The position numbers and the translations under genes are program-made. The notes beneath the pieces were generated by a model, which saw nothing but the letters and a program-made list of their open reading frames with translations, was not told where the DNA came from and searched no databases. From JBBQYA01 sp031412335 (GTDB lineage Bacteria; Bacteroidota; Bacteroidia; Sphingobacteriales; Sphingobacteriaceae), in contig JANOCT010000023.1 of the NCBI GenBank assembly GCA_031412335.1, positions 62,001-126,000 on the forward strand: a stretch of 64,000 nucleotides of DNA, written 5' to 3'. Shown one piece after another: positions 33,175 to 44,139 of this stretch; position 1 is the stretch's first letter; each line of letters begins with the position of its first letter.

Positions 33175-36100
33175 TTAGTTACCCAGTGTGAAACGAATAC
33201 TAACACCAGCTTGAGTAAATGCAGTCAAGTAACTAATGGATGATTTTGGTTTGTTTAAGGTGTAATCATAAAATGCCCGAACATTAAAACGCTCATTTAC
33301 AACATAATCTATGGAAGGATTTAATGATAAAATTCTACTACCACTACCTGGAGTTGTTAATGGCACTCCTAATCGATAAATTACATCTAGTGTATTGGTA
33401 ATTTTAAATTGCATATCAAACTTCAAATTATTTTTAAGTTCGGTTATTTTTCCATTAATCTTAAATGGCACTTTGAAATTATTGGTAATATAACCGAAGC
33501 TAAATGCAAAACCATCACCACTTATTTGCTGAACATTGTTTGATCCAATTGAAAAAGCAACTCTTCTTGTAGTGTTGTAATCAAATCTAAAGGTCATGCT
33601 GTTTTTCAATTTAACATCAATTCCGACTAGCGGAGTAAATTTTTCATCAATTCCAACACTCGCTACCTGATATTGCGGAAGGAAATTTCCTAGTGGATCA
33701 AGTTCTCTCTCGCCTCCAGGATCAGTATTGAATTGGAGTAAATTTCTAAATGAAGAAATTGAATAGGTAGAAGAATAGCTACTTTTCAAACTGATATTAG
33801 AAAATAAATCAGCCAACACAGGGATTTTTGTTAATCCGGTATAATTAATTTGCCAGTTTGGAAGTGGAATTTTAGTAAATAAATCCAGTTTTTGTTTTGA
33901 GGGATCTGTGCCAGTGTAAGCGGCTAAAAAAGCATTTATCAATACTTCTTGATTACCAGCACCATATCCGTTATAAAAATCAGAAGTATCGCTTATACTT
34001 GTTCCGTTTTCTTCTCCCAATCTTTTGGAAATCGCGATTAAATTAGATTCGAATTTCTGGAAATTTTTAGAGCTATATGTTGGTTCTCTTTGACGGTCAA
34101 AGATTGTTCTGACGGTAATAGTTGTAATACTAAAAGAACCAGTTTCAACTGGACTAAGTTTTCTAAATCCTTTTCGTTTAAATAATGTGTCGTTTACGAA
34201 TCTGAAATTCGACGATTCAATATTTGAGTAATTTCTATTTGCAGTTAATTCTATTCTTAAATCCGGAAGTGGCTCAATGGTAGCTCTTAATTGAATAGTT
34301 TCCGAAAAATTTTGAGCGTACTTTGCAGTAAGGTTAGTGTCACTCGTTATCCAACCTTTATCTGCTGCATATTTGGCAAAATTATCATCTTGTTGACCTA
34401 ATAAAAATGGAATTCCGGGCGCACTTCTCTTAAAATCATATCCTAAATTATTAGTTACGGGCAAATACCCTGGTAAAACTGTTGACTCTGTTCTTGAATA
34501 AACACCGCTTACTGTTTTAATACTTGTCAACAATCTTGCTCCAGTTTTTAATAGGATTTGTTTGGATGGCTTTTTTACTTTTTCTAAACTATCAGCAATA
34601 GGTTTTCCATTATTAGATAATTTATTTAATTCTTTTACATTAAGCCCTCGTTCATCTTTAGCTGCAGGTTTTCGGGGTGCTGGACGTTTAGGAGTATTTA
34701 ATGATTTTAAAAACTTTGATTTGTTATACAAAGATGTAAATGTAAGCGTAGGATTTACTGAAATAATTCGTGAGTTCTGGATGGTATTTCCCAAATCTGT
34801 CTTCGAGGTGTCTTTATTTTCTATTTGCGAAAGTGGTTTAGAATCCCATTCAAATCTACCTCCGTATCGAACATCCAATTTAGTCCAATCTAAAAATGGA
34901 AATTTATTGATAGGTACGGTATACGTTACATTAAAACTATGATTATAGTTAGTAGTTCTACCAAATTGTTTCAAGTTTGATAAAATGGTATCCTTTTGTG
35001 ATCTTGTTTCTATTTTTCCATCTGGTTCATCAATATTGGATAAATTATTTGCATTAAAATCAATTTTTAAACTTCTTGTAATGTTATAATTAAAACCGTA
35101 AGCCCTTATTAGTCTGAAGTATTTATTGAAGTTAATTGGCGAAAAATTTGAAGGAGGAACATAGGTTGGATCCAAGTTTCTAACTTGATTTTCTGAATAT
35201 AGCCGATCTACATCAACACTAAACGATAAACTACTTGGCAGATAATTAAAGTTAAAGTCTTTAATCAGATTCAAGTTTTTACTCTTAATGAATTTTTCAA
35301 ATGGTTTAACAGTTTTTGGGCTTATTGAAAAATTATATCCTAACCTACCTCGGTGATTTACTTCTAAATCTTTTTCAATCTCATAACTAGTATTTAGCTT
35401 ATTAGTATATGAATAAGATGCATTTACATTTTCAATATCATAAATCCTGCTTTTGGCGTTTGGCTTCGTTTTTTCTTTTCTAACGTTGGTAAAATTGATA
35501 CTTTTTCTAGTTGTTTTATCAATTGTCAAGTTTTTCAAGGTATCTCTTTTAGAGCCAGTAGTTTGCTCTAATAAATCATTTAACAAAATATCTGGACTAC
35601 TTGGGCTAAACTGTGGTTTAATTATCGTTTGTGAATAATTATAAAAAACAGGAATTTTAATTCCAGTTTTCTCTGGAAAAAACTTACCTATTTCAACATT
35701 GGTTGACACATCATAAGTGGTAGCATCTTCTCTACTCCTTTCGCTTACTTTTTTATCAATAGATCCAAATCCTGGTGTACTTCTGCTTCCTGCTAAGTTA
35801 ACTGTACCAAAATCTGCCAGTTTAAAGGTTGCCCTAGCAAGTGCTGCCCAGCCTCCATCTTCGTCAAAATCTGTTAATCGTAATTCATTTACCCAAATTT
35901 CTGCAGTAATATTTTGTCCATCATCCGTGCTTTGGTTTGATGATCTTCTTTTCGGATTTCTTACACCAATTAATATGGTTCGTACTCTGCTCAAATCCGG
36001 CGAACCAACAACTGTTACTCTGTTCTTACCATCCGGAAAATAAAATTCTTTTATTAAAGATGCATTTGCATTGTTTCGCGCCTGTTTGGCATTTTGCAAA

Positions 36101-39100
36101 ACAGAAAGAGGTATATTAAATTTATTTGATTCTGGCCATATTTCACTTTCAGTTGTCGAACCATCTTTAGTAATCTGCATTGGAATCTCATATTCATAAT
36201 AATTTTGAGTAAAATCAGTACCCAATCTAATGAATGTTGATACGTCTCCATCCTCTAATTGATTTCCTTCAGCGTGAATAAACATCTCAATTCTTTTGTA
36301 AGAACGAAAATCAAAATCAGTGTTTTTATATGCTGCCAAACCGTATCCATCTCTCAATTCCTGAGCTCGCAAAACTAAAGATTGCTCATTCTGACGAGTA
36401 TTTCCACGTATACTACTGGCATTTCTTTCTTGTTGAATGCCAGGAGGCAATACATAAGGAATTGGAATTCGGGTTGCATTCTCTTCGATATTTACGGTGT
36501 TTACATCAAAAATCGAAGTATTGTCATCTACTTCACCAATATAATCATCCGGTTCGCGCAATGGTCTACCAGGTTGAGGGATAAATTTTCTCCATTCGCC
36601 TCTATCTAGTTGCAAGCGGGCAAATCTCAAAGTAGTAGATTCTTCAAACTCTGTCAAGTACATTCTGATAAATCTAACTGATTTAAAATCCTGAATTCCA
36701 CCTCTAGGCGTACCACTTATAATTGGTACTTTAAATTGCAACCAGCGGATGGATTCTGTTTTACCATTTTCTAATTTCACAGTACTTAAAACTTGATCAG
36801 TAATATTATTTTGCCCAACTACTAAATCAGCCGGACGCATAGAAATTCTGTATTCAAAATATTCATCCTCTTTGCTTGAGTTATTATCTCGGTTTGCATC
36901 TTCTGCATCGGGTTGCAAAGTTGTAGAGCCTACCTCTACTCCAAAATCAGCTAAAGATTGTTCACTAGTTTTAGAATTTCCTTCAGTACCGTTCAATCTG
37001 GAATATCTAGTTAGAATATTTGCTTTATCATTATCCAAATCTGTACCTCTGAAATAAACATAATCATCGTTTGATGGATCATTTTGAGCTTCTGATAATG
37101 CATCTGGATTTAAACCAGCATTTTGTAATTCTTGTAAATAGTCACCAAAAAAAGTTTGTTCATTGCCAGAGGATAATCCATCTAAGCCTACATCTTGGTT
37201 TTGTCTGGAAGTTGGATTATTATCAAAAGCTTGTGTTACGGGTTCAATAGAAGGAATTCTGGCAAATACTGTTGTATCTACTCCATTATTTCCACCATCA
37301 ACTGGTAGTCCATTTTCTACAGATTTTCTACCATCTCTTAAAACATCTTCAGAAATTGAACCTAAGTTGAAATATAAATCTCCTCCTTGAGCATCAGGTT
37401 TATAAAAAAATGGATCCATAACCCAAAATTCAATAAATTCCACATTTAAGGCTTCAAAATCTGTTGACGTTAAGCCTCTATAAATACCTCCCCATTTCTT
37501 TGTAGGGTTAAGCAAATCTCCATTTGGGTTTAATTCGGTAGTCCGGTAATTGTAAGGTCCACGTTTGGTAGGATTGAATGTTAAGTCAAATGTGGTCAGA
37601 ATATTAGCCTGACCACTTTCTGTTAATCTGTTCGGAAAAACCTGTTGCTCTAATACCTGCCGTACATAATGGTCGGAAAGTTGCTCTTTGTCTTCGCGAA
37701 TATGCCTAGGTGTTATGTTATTATTTCTTTGATAAAATAATTGATCAATACTATACCAAGAAAGTTGAGCTCTATCAAATCCATTTTGCCGATTTGATAC
37801 TCCTGCGTTTGGAAAAGTTTGTGGGGTGCTTGACAAAAACCATTGCTGAGCATTTTTCAAATCAATAATAGATTTACTTCCCTCAAAATCGTCTAAATAA
37901 GAAATTCCAGTTTTATTGCCTGGTGTATTTAGTTGGCGCGAATGGCCAGGTTGCAAATAAGCATATTCACCAGAAAGTGTGATTTGTGAATTTTCTTTTG
38001 TTTCAATAAATGGAATCTTATCGACCAGATTAGTTAAGAATCTTGAATCGGCTTGGTAGTTTCCATCCAATCCATAAATACTATTTGAAATTGGCTCTTC
38101 ACCAATGTTTACTTTTTGAGTAAATGGTCTTTCTGAAAGTTTTAATGCTGTACCACCAATTGTAAATTTATCACTGAATTTATAATCTAAGCGTGTGCCG
38201 AGGAATGTTTTTGTCTGTAAATTAAATAATTGAGCAGCTTCTAACTTTATTTTTATAGGTACAGCAGAATTCAAATAACTTTCGTCAATAATCTTTACTC
38301 GACCAATATTGTAATCAACTGTATATTGGCTTCCTTCTGTCAAAACAGTACTTCCGGCAGTAACTACAACAGAGCCAGGTGGGATGTTTATTGCGTTTAA
38401 AGAAAACTCCGAACTTGATGTACTTTGATAACTTCCTTGAATGAAATATTTGTTTTGTTCTGGAACTTGTTGTGCTGCATTTTTGGTTGTATCATACAAT
38501 TGCTGAAAAACATATTTGTTGATAAAAGCAGTTTCAGAAGGGTCAAATTTACTTCTTAAATTACTTCCAAATGGCTCACGAACTGGAAAAATAATCTTTC
38601 CATTTGCTCTATCAATCGTTACTCCATCTATAAAATCAAAAATACCATCTGCTCTGTTTGCTTGCCGAGTATTAATTCTATCAACATTTAATAATTGAAT
38701 GTATTGTTGACCTGATGTTCGTATTCCGTCTGTTAAAACCTGCCGTTCTACTCCAGTGGCTTCGTCCAAACGAACAATATTTAATCTGAAGTTTTTCTCA
38801 TTTATCTGAAAAGAACCCAACGGATAAATGTTTTTCATCATTAAATCCCAGGTAGGCAAATTGGTTTTTAGGGTAGCGTTTTTTAATAATTTGGTATAAA
38901 GTACATCTGGTCTTAATGGATTAAGTGGTCGATCCGCCGAAAATTCTCCTACTTGATATTCAACACCATCATACGTATATCGGAAAGAAACCGAAAGTAC
39001 TTCGGCTGCATTCAATGAACGATTTAATGAAATATAACCTAAAGTTGGGCTAAAGCTAAATTCCCTTGGGCTTAGCTTTCTTGCGTTAGTTAACTTTGCA

Positions 39101-40416
39101 TAATTATCATTTGGACTGCTACCAGCTGGTGTCGCCGATTGAAAATATGAATCAATTTGATTGTCTTTGAAATTACGAATATTGCCTGGAAGATCTGTTA
39201 AGAGGTTGTTGGAAGCGGGTAATGCATATTCTTTTCCAGTTTCTGGATCTCTTATCGTATCTAATTTGGAGTTTGGGAGTTTACTAAATCCTCCTTTTAC
39301 TTTTACATTATTAAAAACGCTATCCTCCCCAAGATCAATAAATGCAATTATATTTCTTGAATCATCAAACTTATTGGTTTCGTTGGTAATGAAAACTTCG
39401 ACTTGGTTAACAATAATTTTTGATTGAATTAAAGGTGGTTCTGCAAAAGCCTTTTCATAATTATCTTTAAAATAATTTGCCAAAAAATAATGTTTATTGG
39501 CTTCATAATTATCTGCCGAAAACCTAAAATCGCTTGTTTGAGCTCCATTGGTAATGTTAATTTCTTTGGGTTCGCTCTTTTGTGTAGAGAAAACACTCGT
39601 CATGGTAAGCCTACCAAACTGAAGTTGAGTTTTAATACCAAATAAAGTCTGACTTCCTGTAATTAATGAACCACTTATGGGTAGACTCACATTTCCAGCT
39701 TCTATTTTTTTAATAATCTCATCTTCATAGCCGGTATAATCTAATTTTACTTGATTTTCAAAATCGAATTGTGATTCTGTATTAAAGTTTGTGGTAACTT
39801 TCAGCTTGTCGCCAATGTTACCAACAACATTCATTTGTATTTTTTCATCAAAGTCAAAGTTTCCAGTTCTTTTTGCCCGCTCAGAAAATGCAGGATTTTC
39901 ATTTCTGTTAAATTTTCCTGAAAAAATTAATTCTGCAGAACCTTGTGGTCGAATATCAACTGCTCCACCACCAAAAATCCGATCGAAAAGTTGATTGTTG
40001 ACATATAATTTGGGTACAATACCTTTGCTTTGTACTAAATCAGTTGCAGAACTTCTTTGCTTCCAGTATTCGCTTTTATTTTGTTCCGATTCATATCGTT
40101 GATATTCTTCAAAACTTAAATATTGGGGATTTCTGAAAAACCTTCCTCCTATGGTTTCAGTGATAATATACTGTTTGGTAGTAGGATCGTACTCAACCTT
40201 CCGCTCTATATTTTTTGGTGGTTTAAGGTCAATTGTATTGGGTTTATTTTGAAGAATATCAGAATTGTCCGGCACTGGAAATTTCAAATCTCCAGTATCC
40301 AAATTTCTTTTTCTAGGACTTTCAATGCGCATTCTAGCACTGGAACTCCATACCACAGATAAGCTTATAATCGTAATAACGACTAAGGGTAAAAATGTGG
40401 ATTTAACTGATTTCAA
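33175..40416 (-). CDS. sprA: SprA (Sov), type IX secretion outer-membrane translocon
   Basis: A 2413-residue protein, the expected giant size of SprA, which forms the 36-strand outer-membrane pore through which type IX cargo leaves the cell. A signal-like N-terminus (LPLVVITIISLSVVWSSSA) is followed by GRFFRNPQYLSFEEYQRYES, the repeated LIFSGKFNRNENP and KVTTNFNTESQFDFENQVKL strands, SGEYAYLQPGHSRQLN with YLDDFEGSKS (typical SprA motif), AEIWVNELRLTDFDEDGGWA, and many barrel strands up to the C-terminal AGVSIRFTLGN. The start is TTG 40416; no ATG occurs before residue 29. It follows ruvA by 30 bases. Confidence 0.97.
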   Translation of the reverse strand: MKSVKSTFLPLVVITIISLSVVWSSSARMRIESPRKRNLDTGDLKFPVPDNSDILQNKPNTIDLKPPKNIERKVEYDPTTKQYIITETIGGRFFRNPQYLSFEEYQRYESEQNKSEYWKQRSSATDLVQSKGIVPKLYVNNQLFDRIFGGGAVDIRPQGSAELIFSGKFNRNENPAFSERAKRTGNFDFDEKIQMNVVGNIGDKLKVTTNFNTESQFDFENQVKLDYTGYEDEIIKKIEAGNVSLPISGSLITGSQTLFGIKTQLQFGRLTMTSVFSTQKSEPKEINITNGAQTSDFRFSADNYEANKHYFLANYFKDNYEKAFAEPPLIQSKIIVNQVEVFITNETNKFDDSRNIIAFIDLGEDSVFNNVKVKGGFSKLPNSKLDTIRDPETGKEYALPASNNLLTDLPGNIRNFKDNQIDSYFQSATPAGSSPNDNYAKLTNARKLSPREFSFSPTLGYISLNRSLNAAEVLSVSFRYTYDGVEYQVGEFSADRPLNPLRPDVLYTKLLKNATLKTNLPTWDLMMKNIYPLGSFQINEKNFRLNIVRLDEATGVERQVLTDGIRTSGQQYIQLLNVDRINTRQANRADGIFDFIDGVTIDRANGKIIFPVREPFGSNLRSKFDPSETAFINKYVFQQLYDTTKNAAQQVPEQNKYFIQGSYQSTSSSEFSLNAINIPPGSVVVTAGSTVLTEGSQYTVDYNIGRVKIIDESYLNSAVPIKIKLEAAQLFNLQTKTFLGTRLDYKFSDKFTIGGTALKLSERPFTQKVNIGEEPISNSIYGLDGNYQADSRFLTNLVDKIPFIETKENSQITLSGEYAYLQPGHSRQLNTPGNKTGISYLDDFEGSKSIIDLKNAQQWFLSSTPQTFPNAGVSNRQNGFDRAQLSWYSIDQLFYQRNNNITPRHIREDKEQLSDHYVRQVLEQQVFPNRLTESGQANILTTFDLTFNPTKRGPYNYRTTELNPNGDLLNPTKKWGGIYRGLTSTDFEALNVEFIEFWVMDPFFYKPDAQGGDLYFNLGSISEDVLRDGRKSVENGLPVDGGNNGVDTTVFARIPSIEPVTQAFDNNPTSRQNQDVGLDGLSSGNEQTFFGDYLQELQNAGLNPDALSEAQNDPSNDDYVYFRGTDLDNDKANILTRYSRLNGTEGNSKTSEQSLADFGVEVGSTTLQPDAEDANRDNNSSKEDEYFEYRISMRPADLVVGQNNITDQVLSTVKLENGKTESIRWLQFKVPIISGTPRGGIQDFKSVRFIRMYLTEFEESTTLRFARLQLDRGEWRKFIPQPGRPLREPDDYIGEVDDNTSIFDVNTVNIEENATRIPIPYVLPPGIQQERNASSIRGNTRQNEQSLVLRAQELRDGYGLAAYKNTDFDFRSYKRIEMFIHAEGNQLEDGDVSTFIRLGTDFTQNYYEYEIPMQITKDGSTTESEIWPESNKFNIPLSVLQNAKQARNNANASLIKEFYFPDGKNRVTVVGSPDLSRVRTILIGVRNPKRRSSNQSTDDGQNITAEIWVNELRLTDFDEDGGWAALARATFKLADFGTVNLAGSRSTPGFGSIDKKVSERSREDATTYDVSTNVEIGKFFPEKTGIKIPVFYNYSQTIIKPQFSPSSPDILLNDLLEQTTGSKRDTLKNLTIDKTTRKSINFTNVRKEKTKPNAKSRIYDIENVNASYSYTNKLNTSYEIEKDLEVNHRGRLGYNFSISPKTVKPFEKFIKSKNLNLIKDFNFNYLPSSLSFSVDVDRLYSENQVRNLDPTYVPPSNFSPINFNKYFRLIRAYGFNYNITRSLKIDFNANNLSNIDEPDGKIETRSQKDTILSNLKQFGRTTNYNHSFNVTYTVPINKFPFLDWTKLDVRYGGRFEWDSKPLSQIENKDTSKTDLGNTIQNSRIISVNPTLTFTSLYNKSKFLKSLNTPKRPAPRKPAAKDERGLNVKELNKLSNNGKPIADSLEKVKKPSKQILLKTGARLLTSIKTVSGVYSRTESTVLPGYLPVTNNLGYDFKRSAPGIPFLLGQQDDNFAKYAADKGWITSDTNLTAKYAQNFSETIQLRATIEPLPDLRIELTANRNYSNIESSNFRFVNDTLFKRKGFRKLSPVETGSFSITTITVRTIFDRQREPTYSSKNFQKFESNLIAISKRLGEENGTSISDTSDFYNGYGAGNQEVLINAFLAAYTGTDPSKQKLDLFTKIPLPNWQINYTGLTKIPVLADLFSNISLKSSYSSTYSISSFRNLLQFNTDPGGERELDPLGNFLPQYQVASVGIDEKFTPLVGIDVKLKNSMTFRFDYNTTRRVAFSIGSNNVQQISGDGFAFSFGYITNNFKVPFKINGKITELKNNLKFDMQFKITNTLDVIYRLGVPLTTPGSGSRILSLNPSIDYVVNERFNVRAFYDYTLNKPKSSISYLTAFTQAGVSIRFTLGN

Positions 40417-40445
40417 GGAGTAACGAATTTGAACAGGAATTAAAT

Positions 40446-41030
40446 TTAAAGGCTTTTAAGAGAAATTTTTATCAGTTGTTCAACTGATAGTGCATCACCA
40501 TGAACTCTGGTTACATCAGCCAATACTTTATCGGCAACACTTTTCGAAAAACCTAACATAATCATGGCTGATAACGCTTCCTCTTTAACAGTATTGTTAC
40601 GAGGCATTGAAATTAGCGAGTTACTTCCTTCTTTTTTCAATTTGTCTTGTAGTTCAAGTATTAAACGTTGCGCTGATTTTGGACCTATTCCTTTTATTCG
40701 TTGGATGTTAGGCACGTCACCATTAATTATTGCATGCTGTATTTCTGTTGGAGTTATGGACGAAAGCATAATTCTAGCAGTATTCGGGCCAATACCTGAT
40801 ACAGAAATTAAATGTCCGAATAGTCTTTTTTCTCCTTCTTCTGCAAAACCAAATAAAGTGTGCGAATCTTCCTTTACTATTAAATGGGTATGCAAACGGC
40901 AAAATTCAATTTCTGGTAATTGAGAAAATGTATGCAATGAAATATTAATATGGTAGGCAACACCACCAGCAAGCAAATGCACATGTGTTGGACTTTTAAA
41001 AACTAACTTACCTTCTATAAATGCGATCAT
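40446..41030 (-). CDS. ruvA: Holliday junction DNA helicase subunit RuvA
   Basis: A 194-residue RuvA of normal length. It binds four-way junctions and loads RuvB for branch migration. The N-terminal OB fold (MIAFIEGKLVFKSPTHVHLL), two helix-hairpin-helix motifs (LISVSGIGPNTARIMLS; IQRIKGIGPKSAQRLIL) and the C-terminal RuvB-binding domain (ALSAMIMLGFSKSVADKVLA) are all present. It sits between maeB (45-base gap) and sprA. Confidence 0.96.
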   Translation of the reverse strand: MIAFIEGKLVFKSPTHVHLLAGGVAYHINISLHTFSQLPEIEFCRLHTHLIVKEDSHTLFGFAEEGEKRLFGHLISVSGIGPNTARIMLSSITPTEIQHAIINGDVPNIQRIKGIGPKSAQRLILELQDKLKKEGSNSLISMPRNNTVKEEALSAMIMLGFSKSVADKVLADVTRVHGDALSVEQLIKISLKSL

Positions 41031-41074
41031 ATTTTATTAAAAAGCTGAAAATATTAATTTAAAACAGGATAGCT

Positions 41075-43348
41075 TTAATTATTTTCTTTTGATTGAGCGT
41101 CAACCACCGCAATTGTTACCATATTTACAATTTCGCGAACAGAACTACCTAATTGCAAAATATGAACTGGCTTATTTAAACCAAGCAAAATTGGTCCAAT
41201 GGCCTCTGCGCCTCCCAATTCCTGCAATAGTTTATAAGCCATATTTCCTGATTCTAGATTTGGAAATATTAACGTATTAGCAATTCCACCCGATAATTTT
41301 GAAAATGGAAAATTGTCAGCCAACAATGCTTCATTCATGGCAAAATTAGCCTGAATATCTCCATCTACAATAATTTCTGGATGATTTTTATGTAAAAAAC
41401 GTACTGCATCCCGCATTTTTATTGGTGTTATCCCATCTGATGCACCAAAATTGGTGTATGATAAAAGTGCAATTCTAGGATGAACGTTAAATTTCTTAAC
41501 AGATTCATTCACTAATAGCGTAATATCGACAATGTCTTGTGCACTTGGATCAATGTTTACTGTTGTGTCCGCAAAAAAGACTGTTCCTTTTTTGGTTAAC
41601 ATCATATACATCCCTGCTACTCTTTTTACTCCGGCGTCGGTACCAATAATTTGCAAAGCAGGTTTTATGGTGCTTTGATAATTTCTCGTTAATCCACTAA
41701 TTAACGCATCTCCTTCCCCAGATTCAACCATAGCAGATCCAAAATAATTTCTCTCACGCATAAGTTTCTTTGCTTCGTAAAGCGTAATTCCTTTCCTCTG
41801 TCTTTTTTGGAAAAGTATTTCACCATACTCAGCCAACTTTGCATCTTGTTCATTCGGATCAATAATATCAATTCCATCAAGTCCAAGCGTATGCTCGCGG
41901 ATGAGCGATCTTATTTTATCCACATTCCCAAGCAAAACTGGTGTTGCAATGCCCTCTTCAAATACTATTTGAGCTGCTTTTAGAATTTTATAATTATCTG
42001 CCTCCGCAAAAATTATACGTTTAGGAGCCGATTTTGCCTTATTGGTAATGGCTCTCATGAGTTTATCATCAAGCCCTAGACGTTTTTTTAGTTCTTCTTT
42101 ATAAACATCCCAATCGGTAATATGATGTTTAGCAACTCCAGAGTCCATTGCTGCTTTTGCAACCGCTGGAGAAACCGAAGTTATCAACCTGAAATCTAAA
42201 GGTTTTGGAATAATATACTCTTTCCCAAATGTTATATTCTTTTTATTATAAGCTAAATTAACAGCTTCTGGAACAGGCTTTTTAGCTAATTCAGCTATTG
42301 CTTTTACAGCAGCAATTTTCATTTCCTCGTTAATGCATTTTGCACGCACATCCAGTGCACCTCTAAATATGTAAGGAAAACCCAACACATTATTAACCTG
42401 ATTTGGATAATCAGATCGGCCAGTAGCCATAATAATATCTTTTCTGGTTTTAATTGCTAGGTTATAATCAATTTCAGGATCAGGATTGGCCATAGCAAAA
42501 ACGATTGGGTTTTTAGCCATTTTCTTAAGCATTTCTGCAGTTAGAATATCAGCAGAAGAAAGTCCGATAAATACATCTGCATCTTTTATGGCATCATCTA
42601 ATGTTCTCAGATTTCTTTTTGTTGCAAAATAACGTTTGGTTTCATCCAGAGAATCATCACGATCAGCTCTTATTACACCAGATCGATCAAGCATAACCAT
42701 GTTTTCTAATTTTGCACCCATTGCCAGATATAAACGAGAACAAGAAATAGCTGCTGCACCTGCACCATTGATAACAATTTTCACTTTGGCAATATTCTTT
42801 TTCTGAACTTCTAACGCATTCAATAATGCTGCTGCAGAAATTATTGCGGTACCATGCTGATCATCGTGCATGATCGGGATTGAAAGTTCAGCTTTTAATC
42901 TTTTTTCAATTTCAAAGCATTCTGGAGCTTTTATATCTTCCAGATTTATTCCCCCAAAAGTTGGCTCTAATGCTTTTACCGTATTTACAAAAGCATCTAC
43001 ATCGGCTACATTTAATTCTAAATCAAAAACATCGATATCTGCAAAAATTTTAAAAAGTAATCCCTTTCCTTCCATTACTGGCTTGGATGCTTCGGGTCCT
43101 ATATTTCCTAATCCTAAAACAGCAGTTCCATTCGTAATCACAGCAACTAAGTTTCCTTTGGCTGTATATTTATACACATCATCCACATTATCAGCAATTC
43201 GCAAACATGGTTCAGCCACACCTGGAGAATAGGCAAGTGATAAATCTCGTTGAGAATTGGTAGCCTTTGTAGGAATAACTTCTATTTTCCCTGGTCTTCC
43301 ACTACTATGATAGTCCAGTGCATCTTGCTTCCTGCTTGATTTTGACAT
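41075..43348 (-). CDS. maeB: NADP-dependent malic enzyme, MaeB type
   Basis: A 757-residue two-domain enzyme. Residues 1-430 are malic enzyme (oxidative decarboxylation of malate to pyruvate): SLAYSPGVAEPCLRI, the catalytic-Lys region YTAKGNLVAVITNGTAVLGL, MHDDQHGTAIISAAALLNAL and IVINGAGAAAISCSRLYL for NADP. The C-terminal third is a phosphotransacetylase-like domain (RIIFAEADNYKILKAAQIVF; ARIALLSYTNFGASDG-like PRIALLSYTNFGAS), which is regulatory and catalytically inert in MaeB. It heads the maeB-ruvA-sprA run. Confidence 0.96.
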   Translation of the reverse strand: MSKSSRKQDALDYHSSGRPGKIEVIPTKATNSQRDLSLAYSPGVAEPCLRIADNVDDVYKYTAKGNLVAVITNGTAVLGLGNIGPEASKPVMEGKGLLFKIFADIDVFDLELNVADVDAFVNTVKALEPTFGGINLEDIKAPECFEIEKRLKAELSIPIMHDDQHGTAIISAAALLNALEVQKKNIAKVKIVINGAGAAAISCSRLYLAMGAKLENMVMLDRSGVIRADRDDSLDETKRYFATKRNLRTLDDAIKDADVFIGLSSADILTAEMLKKMAKNPIVFAMANPDPEIDYNLAIKTRKDIIMATGRSDYPNQVNNVLGFPYIFRGALDVRAKCINEEMKIAAVKAIAELAKKPVPEAVNLAYNKKNITFGKEYIIPKPLDFRLITSVSPAVAKAAMDSGVAKHHITDWDVYKEELKKRLGLDDKLMRAITNKAKSAPKRIIFAEADNYKILKAAQIVFEEGIATPVLLGNVDKIRSLIREHTLGLDGIDIIDPNEQDAKLAEYGEILFQKRQRKGITLYEAKKLMRERNYFGSAMVESGEGDALISGLTRNYQSTIKPALQIIGTDAGVKRVAGMYMMLTKKGTVFFADTTVNIDPSAQDIVDITLLVNESVKKFNVHPRIALLSYTNFGASDGITPIKMRDAVRFLHKNHPEIIVDGDIQANFAMNEALLADNFPFSKLSGGIANTLIFPNLESGNMAYKLLQELGGAEAIGPILLGLNKPVHILQLGSSVREIVNMVTIAVVDAQSKENN

Positions 43349-43372
43349 GTTTTAATTATTTACAAAAAAAAT

Positions 43373-43380
43373 CAAAAGTA
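43373..43380 (-). promoter_or_regulatory. -7 promoter element of the maeB-ruvA-sprA block
   Basis: Reads TACTTTTG on the minus strand, a perfect TAnnTTTG, 24 bases upstream of the maeB ATG. The -33 element is not clear. Confidence 0.4.
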
Positions 43381-43537
43381 ACAATTTAAAATAATGGGAA
43401 ACTTTAATGATTACAACTTAGGTTTATATCTTAAAATGTAAAATTATCCATCTAATTGCGCTATTAGTCCATTTTATTAAAAACTGTTGCTTTGCACCTT
43501 TGAATTATCAATAAAGACAAAATTTAACTCAAAAAGT

Positions 43538-44083
43538 ATGACACGTTTAACAGCTTTAGATCCAGAAGTAGCAACTGGTAAAACAAAAGAATTATTTAAT
43601 TCAATACACGCTAAATTTGGAATAGTACCAAACATGATGAGAACAATGGGGAATTCATCCGCATTATTAGAAGGATATTTGAATTTAAGTGAATCACTAA
43701 GCAAAGGAACTATTAATGTAAAAACCGGAAAGCTGATTTCTTTGGCAGTTGCTGAAAGTAATTCATGCGATTACTGTTTATCTGTGCATACTTACCTTGG
43801 CGAAAATTTATTGAGGATTGATTCAAATTCGTTATTTGAGGCAAGATTTGGAAATAATATTGATGAGAAAACAGATGCAATATTAAAGTTTGCAAAAGTA
43901 TTAATTAGCAAAAATGGTTTAGTAAGTGATTCGGATGTCGACTCGTTAAAAGCTAAAGGCATTTCAGAGGCCGAAATTGGTGAAATTGTTGGTCATGTTG
44001 CTTTGAATATTCTTACCAATTATTTCAACAACACGGCTAATACAAAAATAGATTTTCCAGTAATTGAGGCAAGTGTTGCCTAA
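43538..44083 (+). CDS. Carboxymuconolactone decarboxylase / AhpD-like peroxidase family protein
   Basis: 181 residues from ATG 43538 (MTRLTALDPEVATGKTKELF); the frame extends 17 codons upstream but that part does not look like the family. The AhpD redox motif is intact: ESNSCDYCLSVHTYL with Cys77, Cys80 and His84. NMMRTMGNSSALLEGYLNLS upstream is typical of the alkylhydroperoxidase-like CMD branch. It probably reduces peroxides; the electron donor is unknown. It is the first gene of a rightward trio with a DUF1348 protein and an AraC regulator, though a hairpin terminator lies after it. Confidence 0.88.
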   Translation: MTRLTALDPEVATGKTKELFNSIHAKFGIVPNMMRTMGNSSALLEGYLNLSESLSKGTINVKTGKLISLAVAESNSCDYCLSVHTYLGENLLRIDSNSLFEARFGNNIDEKTDAILKFAKVLISKNGLVSDSDVDSLKAKGISEAEIGEIVGHVALNILTNYFNNTANTKIDFPVIEASVA

Positions 44084-44139
44084 TATGAGTTTTTACTCCT
44101 ACTCAAAAAATAAAAATTCTTAGTTTTAGTTTTATGTTT

